Of a stretch of 64,000 nucleotides of DNA, positions 27,729-37,790 are shown in pieces. This stretch comes from Winogradskyella vidalii. GTDB taxonomy: Bacteria > Bacteroidota > Bacteroidia > Flavobacteriales > Flavobacteriaceae. The notes under the pieces are model-generated. The model did not search any database. It saw only the letters and a program-made list of their open reading frames with translations, and was not told the origin of the DNA. Location of the stretch: NCBI RefSeq assembly GCF_013403955.1, contig NZ_JABFDG010000001.1, positions 248,001 through 312,000 on the forward strand. Direction: 5' to 3'. A program made the position numbers and the translations under genes. Position 1 is the first letter of the stretch; every line of letters starts with the position of its first letter.

Positions 27729-29336
27729 TTATTTTTTTAAAGCAAACTTTGCTTGAGGCCATTCTCCTGAAATAGCATCGTTTTTTTGAACTTTTCCAGG
27801 TGTACTTCTGCCATTTTGTATGTGTTGGATTAGAATTGCTTTTAATTCCTTAACCTTTTCAGGGAATTGATCGGCAACGTTATTTCTCTCTTTAACGTCC
27901 TTTTTTAAATTGTATAGAATTTCTTCCGCAGTAACTTCTTTATGTGTTTTTGTTTCTCCAGAGGCCATAATACCTGAGTTTGGAGATACAATTAATTTCC
28001 AATCTCCTTTTCTAATCGCAAAAACACCATACTTGTCATGATGAATAGTGGCATCTCTTAAATAATCGCCTTCATTGGTTAATAAAGGCATCATGCTAAA
28101 ACTATCTTCTGCCTCATTATCCTTAAAATCATAATCGATAATGTCTGCACATGTTGCCATAAAATCTGTAGTACATATGGTGGCTTCTGAAACCGAATTT
28201 GGTTTTATTTTTCCTGGCCATTTCACTAAAAATGGGACTCTGTGACCGCCTTCTAAATAACTTCCTTTATAACCACTATAAATATAACTTGGACTGTGTT
28301 TTTCCTTTTTTAAAGTTTTTAAATCGTTAGTAGTAGCATAACCGTTATCACTTGTAAAGATGACTAATGTGTTTTCGTCAATGCCTTGTGCTTTTAGTGT
28401 TTCAAAAATACGACCCATTAAATCATCTATCATGATTACAAAATCGGCATAAGGACTTTTAATGTCGCTTTGACCTTTCCATGGTGCAATTGGTAACACG
28501 GGATTATGTGGAGAAGGCAAAGGAATGTACATAAAAAAAGGTTGGTCTTTATTGGCATTTTCCTTAATGAAAGCAATAGACTTATCTACAACATTTGGTA
28601 GTACGTCTTCATGTTTAAAATCATCAGCAATAGCGCCTTTTATCCAACTACTAAAAGGATATTCCTTTCTACTTCGCTCTGTTATTCCTGTTGGTACCAT
28701 GGTGGCCTTATTATTTTCGATATAAACAAAAGGCGGCATATTTAAAGATGCTGAAATCATATATGAATAATCGAAGCCCATATCATTAGGTCCAAACTTT
28801 AAAGGTTGACTATAATCAATAGCCTTAAAATTTAAACGATCTGATGTGTCTGAAAAATGATCAAACTCTTTGCTGTTGTTTTTCATCGTCCAGTTTAAAC
28901 CCAAATGCCATTTTCCAATACTTGCTGTTTTATAGCCTTTATTTTTTAGCATCTGTGCCACTGTTAATCTGTTTTTCTGAATTAAACTAGGTGAATTTCC
29001 CCAAGTCACAAATTCTTTTAAAGGCGTACGCCAATTGTATCTTCCAGTTAAGATGCCGTATCGTGTTGGTGTACATACCGAAGAAGAGGTATGTGCATCT
29101 GTAAACTGCATGCCTTCTTTACCCATTTGATCTAAATGAGGGGTTTGAATTTTACTGTTTTCGTTATAAATACTTAAATCACCAATGCCCAAATCATCGG
29201 CCAAAATGTATATGATATTTGGCTTTTGGGGTTTTGGTTCTTCTGTAGTTTCATTATTATCAAAACTGGTAAGCATAAAAAGTGATGCCAATAATAAGCT
29301 ACTAATTATAAGTATTTCAGTTATTTTAGTTTTCAT
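27729..29336 (-). CDS. S1 sulfatase, CTPTR type
   Basis: This exported sulfatase has 535 residues. A hydrophobic N-terminal segment (about 8-24) directs export, but a canonical lipobox is not evident (LTSF). ADDLGIGD, Cys88 in CTPTR, GKWHLG, SPHNP and TSDNGYA give the sulfatase signature. SPHNP in place of SPHTP and the STPGKVQKND tail, shared with 12203, mark it within its group. A GH29 fucosidase precedes it by 8 bases, so the two are likely translationally coupled and act in sequence: sulfate removal and then fucose release, or the reverse. Confidence 0.9.
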   Translation of the reverse strand: MKTKITEILIISSLLLASLFMLTSFDNNETTEEPKPQKPNIIYILADDLGIGDLSIYNENSKIQTPHLDQMGKEGMQFTDAHTSSSVCTPTRYGILTGRYNWRTPLKEFVTWGNSPSLIQKNRLTVAQMLKNKGYKTASIGKWHLGLNWTMKNNSKEFDHFSDTSDRLNFKAIDYSQPLKFGPNDMGFDYSYMISASLNMPPFVYIENNKATMVPTGITERSRKEYPFSSWIKGAIADDFKHEDVLPNVVDKSIAFIKENANKDQPFFMYIPLPSPHNPVLPIAPWKGQSDIKSPYADFVIMIDDLMGRIFETLKAQGIDENTLVIFTSDNGYATTNDLKTLKKEKHSPSYIYSGYKGSYLEGGHRVPFLVKWPGKIKPNSVSEATICTTDFMATCADIIDYDFKDNEAEDSFSMMPLLTNEGDYLRDATIHHDKYGVFAIRKGDWKLIVSPNSGIMASGETKTHKEVTAEEILYNLKKDVKERNNVADQFPEKVKELKAILIQHIQNGRSTPGKVQKNDAISGEWPQAKFALKK

Positions 29337-29344
29337 AATTTTAT

Positions 29345-31225
29345 TTAATTATTTTTTAAAGTTACTTCTATAACGTAACCAAGTGCGTCTTTAGGTACTC
29401 CTGTTATTGTGGTTTGTAATCCGTTTTTATTCTGATTCCAACTAAGGATCTTATCGCTTCCTAATAGTTTTACCTGTTCAATATCTCCTTCACCTTTTTT
29501 TAGTGATTTTATTAAGATATCTCCTTCTGTTTGGGTGAGTGAAATAGCATAAACTTTATGTTCTTTAGCAGTAAACCAAAAATCTTTAGATGTAAAATCT
29601 CTTTTGAAACCTTTGGCAGCTCTATGACCTGTACCCTCTAATAATGTTTCTTCTTGTCCTTCGTTTGGTATTTTCCAACGGGTTGTTCCATAGACAGCAT
29701 CTGCATTTTGATGAATCCATTTTCCCATCTCACGTAGGTTTTCTGCACTAGTTTCTGGCACGTATCCTTTTCCGTCAGGACCAATATTCAATAAATAGTT
29801 TCCACCTTTAGATAGAATATCGACAAAGTAGTAGAGTAGTTCTTTTGGACTTTTCCAGTCTTCATCATAGGATTTATAACCCCAAGAATTATTCGTAGTA
29901 CCACAAGTTTCCCAATACTTTTCTAGGGTTTCTGAAGCCGAAGGAATCTTATTATCTCCTGCATCTAAATAATCACCAAATGCATACCCCACTCTTCGGT
30001 TAACTAAAACGTTTGGATTGTTATCATAAACGAGTTTATAAAACTCAAAGGCTTGTGCTTCTGTAGTAAAACCTGTGCCATCAAACCAAATTAAACGCAG
30101 TTCAGGTAACATGGTTAGTAATTCTTTTATTTGTGGATAGGCTTTGTTTTCCAGATATGATTCATGTGTGTTTTCACTTGGATCCCATAAATTTTTACCA
30201 TTTGGGTGTGTATAAATCCCTAAAGAATCGTTTATTTTTTTAATGTTCTTGTAATTCCCATCGGCGCCATCCATCCAATCATTACCATGAGAATAGTAGA
30301 CTCCGAAATCTATACCTTCTTCTAAACAGGCATTGTAAAGTTCTTTTACGATGTCTGCTTTGTAAGGCGTAGCGTCAACTATATCAAATTCAGAATGTTT
30401 AGAATTAAATAAGGCAAAGCCATCATGATGTTTTGAAGTAATGACGATGTATTTCATACCAACATCCTTAGCTAATTTTACTACATTTTGAGCAAAGGAT
30501 TTATCTGGGTTAAAGGTTTTTGCTAATGCTCTATAGTCTTCTCTAGGAATTTGAAACGCATACATCAACCACTCCGCAACTTTTGGTCCTGGATGCGGTG
30601 CGTTGTTAATTTTAGTGCCTTTCCAAATGCCTCCAGCTTGTGAGTATAATCCCCAATGAATAAACATGCCGAGTTTGGCTTCTTTAAACCGTTTTAATGC
30701 TTCTTGTTTTTCCTTGGATTGGTGCATGGCTAACCATTCTTGATGATACTTACCAGAACCAATAGGTTTTTTAAAATGCGGAATGAATCTAAGGCTTTTA
30801 AAATCGGCATCAGTCGTTATAGAAAGTGTCTGTTTTTCTGTTTTTTTTAATGGGATTATGTTTTTGAATTCTGAAACAATTTCATTTCCATTTATAACAT
30901 AGTTTTTTGATAAGGATGCTTCAAATTCTTGTCCTTCTAGTTTTACTGTTGCGGTTTTATTATCTGTAAAGGAAGTATCTTTAGTCACTACTTGTAGCAC
31001 ATATTCGGAAGGGTTTTTTACTTCAAAACTCCAAGAAAATGTATGTCCTTCTTTAGTTGCATTTGTTTTATTTAGAACAATCCAATTATTAGTTAGGTTG
31101 AATGGTTGTTTAGTTGACATGGTCGTCTCTACCTTTTGTTTACAGGATACGCTAATTAAAAATAGCATGCAGACAAGAGTATAGATTCTAAATTTATTAC
31201 AATACGAAGGGATTATTATATTCAT
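29345..31225 (-). CDS. GH29 alpha-L-fucosidase lipoprotein
   Basis: This protein has 626 residues with a lipobox at SVSCKQ (Cys28). A beta-sandwich-like N-terminal domain (about 40-150) precedes the GH29 barrel (about 160-520), which shows LGMFIHWGLYSQAGG, KYIVITSKHHDGF and IWFDGTG. Asp382 in IWFDG is the expected nucleophile of this retaining family. GGNYLLNIGPDG (about 493-504) and a C-terminal beta-sandwich complete it. GH29 enzymes release alpha-linked L-fucose from non-reducing ends. It lies in a tight minus-strand array of sulfatases (8- and 12-base gaps). The acid/base residue could not be fixed by eye. Confidence 0.92.
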   Translation of the reverse strand: MNIIIPSYCNKFRIYTLVCMLFLISVSCKQKVETTMSTKQPFNLTNNWIVLNKTNATKEGHTFSWSFEVKNPSEYVLQVVTKDTSFTDNKTATVKLEGQEFEASLSKNYVINGNEIVSEFKNIIPLKKTEKQTLSITTDADFKSLRFIPHFKKPIGSGKYHQEWLAMHQSKEKQEALKRFKEAKLGMFIHWGLYSQAGGIWKGTKINNAPHPGPKVAEWLMYAFQIPREDYRALAKTFNPDKSFAQNVVKLAKDVGMKYIVITSKHHDGFALFNSKHSEFDIVDATPYKADIVKELYNACLEEGIDFGVYYSHGNDWMDGADGNYKNIKKINDSLGIYTHPNGKNLWDPSENTHESYLENKAYPQIKELLTMLPELRLIWFDGTGFTTEAQAFEFYKLVYDNNPNVLVNRRVGYAFGDYLDAGDNKIPSASETLEKYWETCGTTNNSWGYKSYDEDWKSPKELLYYFVDILSKGGNYLLNIGPDGKGYVPETSAENLREMGKWIHQNADAVYGTTRWKIPNEGQEETLLEGTGHRAAKGFKRDFTSKDFWFTAKEHKVYAISLTQTEGDILIKSLKKGEGDIEQVKLLGSDKILSWNQNKNGLQTTITGVPKDALGYVIEVTLKNN

Positions 31226-31237
31226 TTGAGGTAATTT

Positions 31238-32740
31238 TTAATCTATTTTAGGATTCCATTCTAAAATTCCTTGTGCTTCTAATTGCTCATAATATTTGGT
31301 GTGAAGCGGTTGTTGTTTTACGCGCTTTCTATTTTCGTTTATCATAAGTGGCATAGAGGTAGACCACCAGTTGTTATAAGGTTGTTGAAATTTGGCCATC
31401 ACATCAGGATGTTCTGAAGCCACATTTTCGCGCTCTCCAGGATCCTTACTAATATCGTATAATTCTTCGTTATTGATGAACCGCCATCGCTGACTTCTAA
31501 CTGCCATTTTAGTGTATTTGGCTTCGTTGACCATTCCAGTTTTCCAGCGCCCACAGTGTGTAAATAGTAAACGGTCTTCCCAAGTTGTTGCTGTATTTTC
31601 TAATAAAGGGATTAATGACAAGCCTTCTAAAGGCTGCATTGTTTCTGGTAGCTTAGCTCCAGTTAATTCCGCAAAGGTCGGGTATAAATCTAAGTGTGCT
31701 GTAAGCTGGTTTATGTCTTTGCCTTCGGTTAAAACACCTTTCCAATACAAGAAAAGTGGGACGTGATCTCCACCTTCGTAAGGTGAATTTTTTCCACCTT
31801 TTAAACCGGCATTAAAATGCCTTACGTTTTCCCCATTTAAAGTGCCTCTTAAATGTGTGGCGCCATTATCTGTGGTAAAAATGACTAGCGTATTGTCTAA
31901 GGCATCCCATTCTTTAAGTTTGCGCATCAATCTTCCAAAGTTGTCATCGATGTTTTCAATCATGCCATATCTACTCGCTGTCCCGTCATCATAGCCTAAT
32001 TCCAAAAAACGTTTTTTGTAGGCTTCAGGTGCAACTAATGGTGCATGAGGTGCGTTAAGAGATAGGTAAGTGAAGTATGGTGTTTCCGTTGTAATCTGTT
32101 CTTTCGTCCAGGCTAAAGCAGCATCGAAAAACACATCCGTACAAAAGCCTTTGGTTTTTACAATAGTTTCATTGTGAAGTAAAACATTATTAAAATAAAC
32201 ATTGTCTTTATTCGGTGGGAAATCTCCTAAACTTACTTGGCCAATACCACCACCTCCATGCATTAAAACTTCGTTAAACCCTCTATTCTGTGGTAAATAA
32301 TCATCAGCATCTCCTAAATGCCATTTCCCAAAAAGTCCGGTTTTGTAGCCTGCAGATTGCAAGGCTTGAGGCAGCGTGTACACATTCAAAGCCATGCGTT
32401 CGCGCTCTAGAATGGTATGGGTAACCCCAACTCTAAATTCATGACGCCCACTTAGTATAGCAGCGCGTGTTGGAGCGCAAGTAGGACTTACATGGTATTC
32501 TGTAAATCGTGTTGATTTTTCATAGAAAGCATCAATATTTGGCGTCTTTACAACCTCATTTCCCATGCACGACAAATCGCCCATGCCTTGGTCATCCGTC
32601 ATTACAAAGATGATATTGGGCCTGCTATTTTTTAACGTATTAGTACTTTCTTGGGCATAGCCCATTTGAAAAAAAAATAGGAAACACAAACAAAAGTTGG
32701 TAACTGTATTTTTCACGATTCCTATTTTTATCTTCAACAT
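31238..32740 (-). CDS. S1 sulfatase, CAPTR type
   Basis: This sulfatase of 500 residues has a signal peptide of about 30 residues ending MGYAQ. MTDDQGMGD with DD at 49-50, Cys88 in CAPTR, GKWHLGD, a GGGGIGQ loop and TTDNGA are the catalytic-domain signatures. It belongs with the sulfatase at 48769, which shares the HGGGG(I/V)GQ loop, GRHEFRVG-like spacing and a C-terminal pattern. That suggests the two act on similar residues although they lie at opposite ends of the locus. It ends 12 bases before the GH29 gene and starts 4 bases after the preceding sulfatase, so it is clearly operonic. Confidence 0.9.
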   Translation of the reverse strand: MLKIKIGIVKNTVTNFCLCFLFFFQMGYAQESTNTLKNSRPNIIFVMTDDQGMGDLSCMGNEVVKTPNIDAFYEKSTRFTEYHVSPTCAPTRAAILSGRHEFRVGVTHTILERERMALNVYTLPQALQSAGYKTGLFGKWHLGDADDYLPQNRGFNEVLMHGGGGIGQVSLGDFPPNKDNVYFNNVLLHNETIVKTKGFCTDVFFDAALAWTKEQITTETPYFTYLSLNAPHAPLVAPEAYKKRFLELGYDDGTASRYGMIENIDDNFGRLMRKLKEWDALDNTLVIFTTDNGATHLRGTLNGENVRHFNAGLKGGKNSPYEGGDHVPLFLYWKGVLTEGKDINQLTAHLDLYPTFAELTGAKLPETMQPLEGLSLIPLLENTATTWEDRLLFTHCGRWKTGMVNEAKYTKMAVRSQRWRFINNEELYDISKDPGERENVASEHPDVMAKFQQPYNNWWSTSMPLMINENRKRVKQQPLHTKYYEQLEAQGILEWNPKID

Positions 32741-32744
32741 TTAA

Positions 32745-34628
32745 TTACTTAACTTTATGAAATTCACCTTTTACCATAAATCGATTCTCATCGATTAAAA
32801 TAATACCGTATTCTTTTGCTTCCTTTGGAACTGTAAAGGTGTATTCTAAATTATTGCTTCCAACTGCAACAGGGACTTTGATATACGTAGATTTTACTTT
32901 ACTTTTCTTACCTTTTTTATTAGCCTTAGCCTTGTCTGAGATTTTTACAAGCGCATAGCTTTCAATCACATTCGATTTTCCTTTTTCTAATTGAATTGCA
33001 ACTTGATGAGATTTAGCATCAAAAACATCATTCACAATAACCGGAATAGCTGATACTCCATCTTCGGTTTTAAATTTAGAAGGGTCTTTATAAGGCAATT
33101 TGGCATCATAGTCTTTCAGATAGTTTTCTAATTTTGAAGCTAAGGCTTTCGTGATTTCTGGCTCTTCTTTGGCAATATCATTCTGTTCTTCTAAATCATA
33201 GCGCTTCCCATCTTTATACAAACGATGCAATACATAATTACCAGTGATAAAGTTTTTATATAATTTATAGTCGCCAGATCGTATAGCAGATTGATTTTTA
33301 GTCTCGTCGCCGTAAGGGTAATGCCACCATAAATCTTCTCGAGGTTTTCCATTATTATCTTTAACCTCACTTTCATTATTCAATAAGACACCTGAAACAT
33401 CCAAACCATCTAAATCTGAACGATAGTTAGCAGGAATTTTACTATTGGTAAGGTTTAAAATGGTTGGGAAATAATCTAACTGATTGACTAATACATTTTT
33501 CGTTTCGCCTTTAGGAATATTTGGTCCCGATATAAGCATTGGGACTCTAATACCGCCTTCTTCTGAATATTTTTTTCCCTTGTCTAAAGGGGCATTATCC
33601 GACATCACTTCTGCTTTACGAGTTTCCGCTCCACCATTATCTGAAGAAAAAATGATGTAGGTGGTCTCGTATAATTTTTTACCTGGATTTCTAGGGTCAT
33701 CTGTTTTCTTTAATAAATCTATCACACGACCTAAACTCCAATCTAAGGTGGTTACCATAGCCCCAAAATAAGGGTTATTCTGACCTTCTTTAGTCCATTC
33801 AGTATCTACTTCAGGAAGTTCTACGCCTAATTTATCACAATAATAGTCTAGTAATTCACGATTTTTTGTGTGAATAGGGTAGTGTACCATCCAATGTGCT
33901 AAATATAAAAAGAAAGGTTCTTCTTTATTGTTTTGTATGAATTCTAGTGCATTTTCAGTCACCGGATCTGTTGGATATGAAATGCCTTTAGGCGATTCCT
34001 TAGTGAAAGGGAAATACTTTTCTTCACTTAAGCGATAAGCATCATTTTTATCATGAGTTGCAAAAGCTGTTAAGCGAGTATTAGGTTTTTTTGGTCCTTG
34101 ATGCGCTCCTCTAGACTCATGTGCAAAATCAAAACCTTGATTGGTTGATTTTTGAATTTGAAGCGCTCCGGCATGCCATTTTCCAACATGTCCTGTTTTG
34201 TAGCCATTCATTTTTAACGCTTCTGCAATGGTAAAGTTTTCAGGCATTAATCCTTCAGGAAAATAGGGATTCATATATTTTTCATTTCTCTGAGCCTTAG
34301 GAATGCCTCCGCCGCTCACATTAGTGATTCCTGTTTTAGCAGGATGTAATCCACTTAAAAGTGCAGATCGCGAAGGCGCACAAGTTGGTGCTGGTGAATA
34401 CCCATTGGTAAAGTTGATGGCATCTTTTGCTAACGCTGTAATGTTTGGTGTATCCCAAGCACATGGTTCGTCTAAATCGTTTAATTGTACATCTTGCCAA
34501 CCCAAATCATCAGCATAAAATATGATAACATTAGGTTTTATTAATTTGTCTTTTTCCTGACTAGTTACATCGTTCGAAGAAAAAAATGCTAGTAATACTA
34601 GGATTATGAATGTGTTGTTAGTTTTCAT
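32745..34628 (-). CDS. S1 sulfatase, tandem paralogue A
   Basis: This sulfatase of 627 residues has a signal peptide of about 24 residues. The N-terminal metal site ADDLGWQD, Cys83 in CAPSR, GKWHAG, SDNGG and a C-terminal LIDENRFM beta-domain are present. It is very similar over its whole length to 34651 (shared runs such as NFTIAEALKMNGYKTGHVGK and KTDDPRNPGKKLYETTYII). A recent tandem duplication is therefore likely. The C-terminal domain carries a lysine-rich insert, KANKKGKKSKVKS. The divergence between the two copies is concentrated around the substrate loops and that insert, suggesting different sulfate specificity; this is inferred. Confidence 0.92.
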   Translation of the reverse strand: MKTNNTFIILVLLAFFSSNDVTSQEKDKLIKPNVIIFYADDLGWQDVQLNDLDEPCAWDTPNITALAKDAINFTNGYSPAPTCAPSRSALLSGLHPAKTGITNVSGGGIPKAQRNEKYMNPYFPEGLMPENFTIAEALKMNGYKTGHVGKWHAGALQIQKSTNQGFDFAHESRGAHQGPKKPNTRLTAFATHDKNDAYRLSEEKYFPFTKESPKGISYPTDPVTENALEFIQNNKEEPFFLYLAHWMVHYPIHTKNRELLDYYCDKLGVELPEVDTEWTKEGQNNPYFGAMVTTLDWSLGRVIDLLKKTDDPRNPGKKLYETTYIIFSSDNGGAETRKAEVMSDNAPLDKGKKYSEEGGIRVPMLISGPNIPKGETKNVLVNQLDYFPTILNLTNSKIPANYRSDLDGLDVSGVLLNNESEVKDNNGKPREDLWWHYPYGDETKNQSAIRSGDYKLYKNFITGNYVLHRLYKDGKRYDLEEQNDIAKEEPEITKALASKLENYLKDYDAKLPYKDPSKFKTEDGVSAIPVIVNDVFDAKSHQVAIQLEKGKSNVIESYALVKISDKAKANKKGKKSKVKSTYIKVPVAVGSNNLEYTFTVPKEAKEYGIILIDENRFMVKGEFHKVK

Positions 34629-34650
34629 TATTTATTTAAAGCTTGAGTTT

Positions 34651-36543
34651 TTAGTTGATTTTATGAAATTCACCTTGTACCATAAATCGATTTTCATCTA
34701 TTAAAATAACCCCATATTCTATGACGCCTTCAGGAACAGTAAACGTGTATTCTAAATTGTTTTTACCTGATTCTAAAGGTATTTTTATGTAGGTGGTATC
34801 ATGTTTCCCATATTTGCCTGTCTTTCCGTTCTTTTTCTTTTTAAGCTTGGTTGCTATTTTTACCAAGGCATAAGGTTCAATCACCTTAGTTTTTCCTTTT
34901 TCTAAGGTTATAGATACTTTACGGGAATTCGTGTCAAAGGCATCGCTAACAATTACTGGAATCGATGCTACAGTACCATTATTTCCTTCACTTTTAAATT
35001 TTGAAGGGCTTTTGTAAGGATATTGCGCATTGTAATCTTTTAGATATTTTTCTAATTTTGAAGATAAATCTTTTACGACTTCTGGGGATTTGTCTGCAAT
35101 ATCATGCATTTCTTCTAAATCGGCTCGTTTTCCATTGTTATACAAACGGTATAATTCATAATTACCTTCAATATGGTTTTTATATAATTTATAATCTCCA
35201 CGTCTTATGGCAGATTGCATTTGGTGATCTTGATTATGTGGGAAATGCCACCATAACGCTTCTCTAGTTTCTCCTTTGTTATTTTTCACAACACTTTCAT
35301 TACTTAACAACACATTTGAGATATCTAATCCATCTAAATTTACGCTGTATTCAGCAGGTATTTTACTATTTGTAAGATTTAAAATGGTTGGAAAAAAGTC
35401 TAATTGATTAATCAGTACATCTTTTGTCTTTGCTTTTGGAATATCTGGACCAGAAATAACCATTGGTACTCTAATGCCACCTTCTTGAGCGTATTTTTTC
35501 CCTTCATCTAAAGGAAAGTTGTCTGTAACGATATCTCCATTGGCTTTTTCTACACCTCCGTTATCGGAAGAAAAAATAATATAAGTCGTTTCATATAATT
35601 TTTTACCAGGATTTCTGGGATCGTCTGTTTTCTTTAATAAATCTACCACACGTCCTAAACTCCAATCTAAAGTCGTTACCATAGAGCCATAAAACGGGTT
35701 GGTTTGTCCTTCTGTTCTAATAGGAATATCTTCTTTTGGAAAATCTACACCTAATTTATCACTGTAATATTGTAGTAATTCTTTGTTTTTGGTATGAATA
35801 GGAGCATGAACCAACCAATGTGCTAAGTATAAAAAGAAAGGGTCTTCTTTATTAGATTTAATAAACTCCAATGCTTTTTCTGTCACCATATCTTTCGGAT
35901 AGGAAATGCCATTAGGTGATGCTTTTGTAAAAGGTGGATATTTTTCATCACTCAATTGATATGGATCATTTTTTTGATGCGTTGCAAATTCAGTGAGGCG
36001 GTTGTCTGGTTTTTTAGGCCCTTGGTGTGCACCTCTAGATTCGTAAGCAAAATCGAAACCCTGATTTGTTGATTCTTGAATATCAATAGTTCCTACATGC
36101 CATTTTCCAACATGCCCCGTTTTATAACCGTTCATTTTTAAAGCTTCTGCAATGGTAAAGTTTTCAGGCATTAATCCTTTCGGAAAAAAGGGAGCCATAT
36201 AATCTGAACGTCCAGCTGGTGCAGGTATCGCGCCTCCGCTTACATGGGTAACTCCTGTTTTAGTTGGGTGTAAACCAGAAAGCAATGCTGCTCTCGAAGG
36301 TGCGCAAGTAGGTGCCGGAGAATATGCATTGGTAAAGGTTATTCCATCTTTTGCTAATTTGGATATGTTAGGCGTTTCCCATGGACTTGGTTCGTCCAAA
36401 TTGTTTAATTCGGTATCTTGCCAACCTAAATCGTCAACATAAAAAATGATGACATTTGGTTTTATTAAATCCTTTTTTTCTTGACTAATTCCATAATTAG
36501 AAAAGAATAATAAAATTGCAAGTGCTGTTAAAAGTGATTTCAT
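34651..36543 (-). CDS. S1 sulfatase, tandem paralogue B
   Basis: This sulfatase of 630 residues has a signal peptide of about 20 residues ending YGISQ. DD at 37-38 in YVDDLGWQD, Cys80 in CAPSR, GKWHVG, SDNGG and the C-terminal LIDENRFM beta-domain are present. It is the upstream tandem copy of 32745, with a 22-base gap. The C-terminal domain contains the very basic insert KLKKKKNGKTGKYGKHD. The architecture also matches 6104 and the T9SS sulfatase at 766, so all four likely descend from one ancestor. The preceding gene is a GHL15/GH168-like enzyme 29 bases upstream. Confidence 0.92.
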   Translation of the reverse strand: MKSLLTALAILLFFSNYGISQEKKDLIKPNVIIFYVDDLGWQDTELNNLDEPSPWETPNISKLAKDGITFTNAYSPAPTCAPSRAALLSGLHPTKTGVTHVSGGAIPAPAGRSDYMAPFFPKGLMPENFTIAEALKMNGYKTGHVGKWHVGTIDIQESTNQGFDFAYESRGAHQGPKKPDNRLTEFATHQKNDPYQLSDEKYPPFTKASPNGISYPKDMVTEKALEFIKSNKEDPFFLYLAHWLVHAPIHTKNKELLQYYSDKLGVDFPKEDIPIRTEGQTNPFYGSMVTTLDWSLGRVVDLLKKTDDPRNPGKKLYETTYIIFSSDNGGVEKANGDIVTDNFPLDEGKKYAQEGGIRVPMVISGPDIPKAKTKDVLINQLDFFPTILNLTNSKIPAEYSVNLDGLDISNVLLSNESVVKNNKGETREALWWHFPHNQDHQMQSAIRRGDYKLYKNHIEGNYELYRLYNNGKRADLEEMHDIADKSPEVVKDLSSKLEKYLKDYNAQYPYKSPSKFKSEGNNGTVASIPVIVSDAFDTNSRKVSITLEKGKTKVIEPYALVKIATKLKKKKNGKTGKYGKHDTTYIKIPLESGKNNLEYTFTVPEGVIEYGVILIDENRFMVQGEFHKIN

Positions 36544-36572
36544 TTTTTATTTATAAAAAATTAAGGGTTAGT

Positions 36573-37757
36573 TTATTTCCAATCCAATTGGGCTGTTTTG
36601 TTTTGTATATCTAAGGTTACGTCTAAATATTCAAAAGATCGTGTGTAAATGTAGCCTTCACGTACGGCATAGCCTTTTGGTGCTCCTAGGTTTTTCTCAT
36701 ACTGCGGAAACGTTTTAAGCCAAACCGCAGATTTTTGAATATCATAACCATCATGTGGGTAAACATAACTGTGTTTTTCAGCACAGACTAGAAAAATAGC
36801 CAATAGATAATCTAAACGTTTTGTAAAATTTTCATTTATGGTTACTTTTTTTCTAGCATCATCAATACCTGCTTCAGCATTTTCTAATCCTTTACCAATA
36901 CCAAGAGACATAGCTATAACACTGCCTTCTCTTGCTGATTTTTGAACAGCCTCAATACCTTTTGCTAGATAATCTTCATAAGTCATGCCAAAACTTTCAT
37001 GTTCAAAGCCTTCTATGTAAGAACCATCAAAGAATTTTAAGTATTCCCTTCCTGAATCTTCAAATTCTGGTCGCACACGAAGAATATTTGCAATTAATAA
37101 GTTGTCTTTTCCTATTTGAGCGTCTAAATCTGCCATCATGGATATATAGCCCGTTTTAATTGCTTCTCGTTTTTCTTCTCCAACACGATTGTTAAAAAAC
37201 ATAGGCACTAAAACTTTAATATTGGCATCTAAAAACACCCCATCAATAAATGGGCTTTCGGTAACTTTTTTCACATGGTTTAGCCAATATTCACGAACAT
37301 CGTCTTCAGAGATATCAAAGAAGCCTGTTCTACCGTTTGGCATCAACGCTTTTTGTCCTTTAGTGTTAACTAATAAAGCTTCGGGATGTTTATATAAAAA
37401 TTCTTCATCTTCATTATAACCTCCCCAGTTCACAATAACATTTTTGTAATATAATATTTTGGCATCAGGATTTATTTTTTTTACAGCTTTGGCAGCCTTG
37501 ATTGTGCCTTTTTCCGTGGATCCATACGCTTTACTTCCCGTTGTTTTTTCAAAGGTTGTAAGAGGGAATTTTGAAAGGTAGGTGAGCTCCTCTTTTGTAA
37601 ATGCTTCAGATTTACGCAGATGCATATACAAGGGCATTTTGTCCCAAGAAAATTCAGGTAATTTTTGTTTTACCAAAGCTGTTTCTTGTTTTTGTACTGA
37701 ACACGCACATAAAGAAACGGCTAATAAAACTAATACTATGGACGATTTAAAATGCAT
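36573..37757 (-). CDS. Putative glycoside hydrolase lipoprotein (GHL15/GH168-like), second copy
   Basis: This lipoprotein has 394 residues with a lipobox near SLCACS. It is a paralogue of 22201 and 44587. Candidate catalytic residues are Asp177 in IDGVFLDANI and Glu249 in GSYIEGFEHE, aligned with Asp193/Glu253 and Asp173/Glu243 of the other two. A TFPQYEKNLGAPKGYA segment and a C-terminal YTRSFEYLDVTLDI pattern match the family. The Asp-Glu spacing is 72 residues, longer than in 22201, and NWGGYNEDEEF replaces the equivalent loop. This suggests a different binding site. Endo-cleavage of a sulfated fucan is inferred from context. The next gene upstream is a GH29. Confidence 0.6.
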   Translation of the reverse strand: MHFKSSIVLVLLAVSLCACSVQKQETALVKQKLPEFSWDKMPLYMHLRKSEAFTKEELTYLSKFPLTTFEKTTGSKAYGSTEKGTIKAAKAVKKINPDAKILYYKNVIVNWGGYNEDEEFLYKHPEALLVNTKGQKALMPNGRTGFFDISEDDVREYWLNHVKKVTESPFIDGVFLDANIKVLVPMFFNNRVGEEKREAIKTGYISMMADLDAQIGKDNLLIANILRVRPEFEDSGREYLKFFDGSYIEGFEHESFGMTYEDYLAKGIEAVQKSAREGSVIAMSLGIGKGLENAEAGIDDARKKVTINENFTKRLDYLLAIFLVCAEKHSYVYPHDGYDIQKSAVWLKTFPQYEKNLGAPKGYAVREGYIYTRSFEYLDVTLDIQNKTAQLDWK

Positions 37758-37790
37758 TGTTACCTCTCGTTAATTTAATTGTATTTTTAG

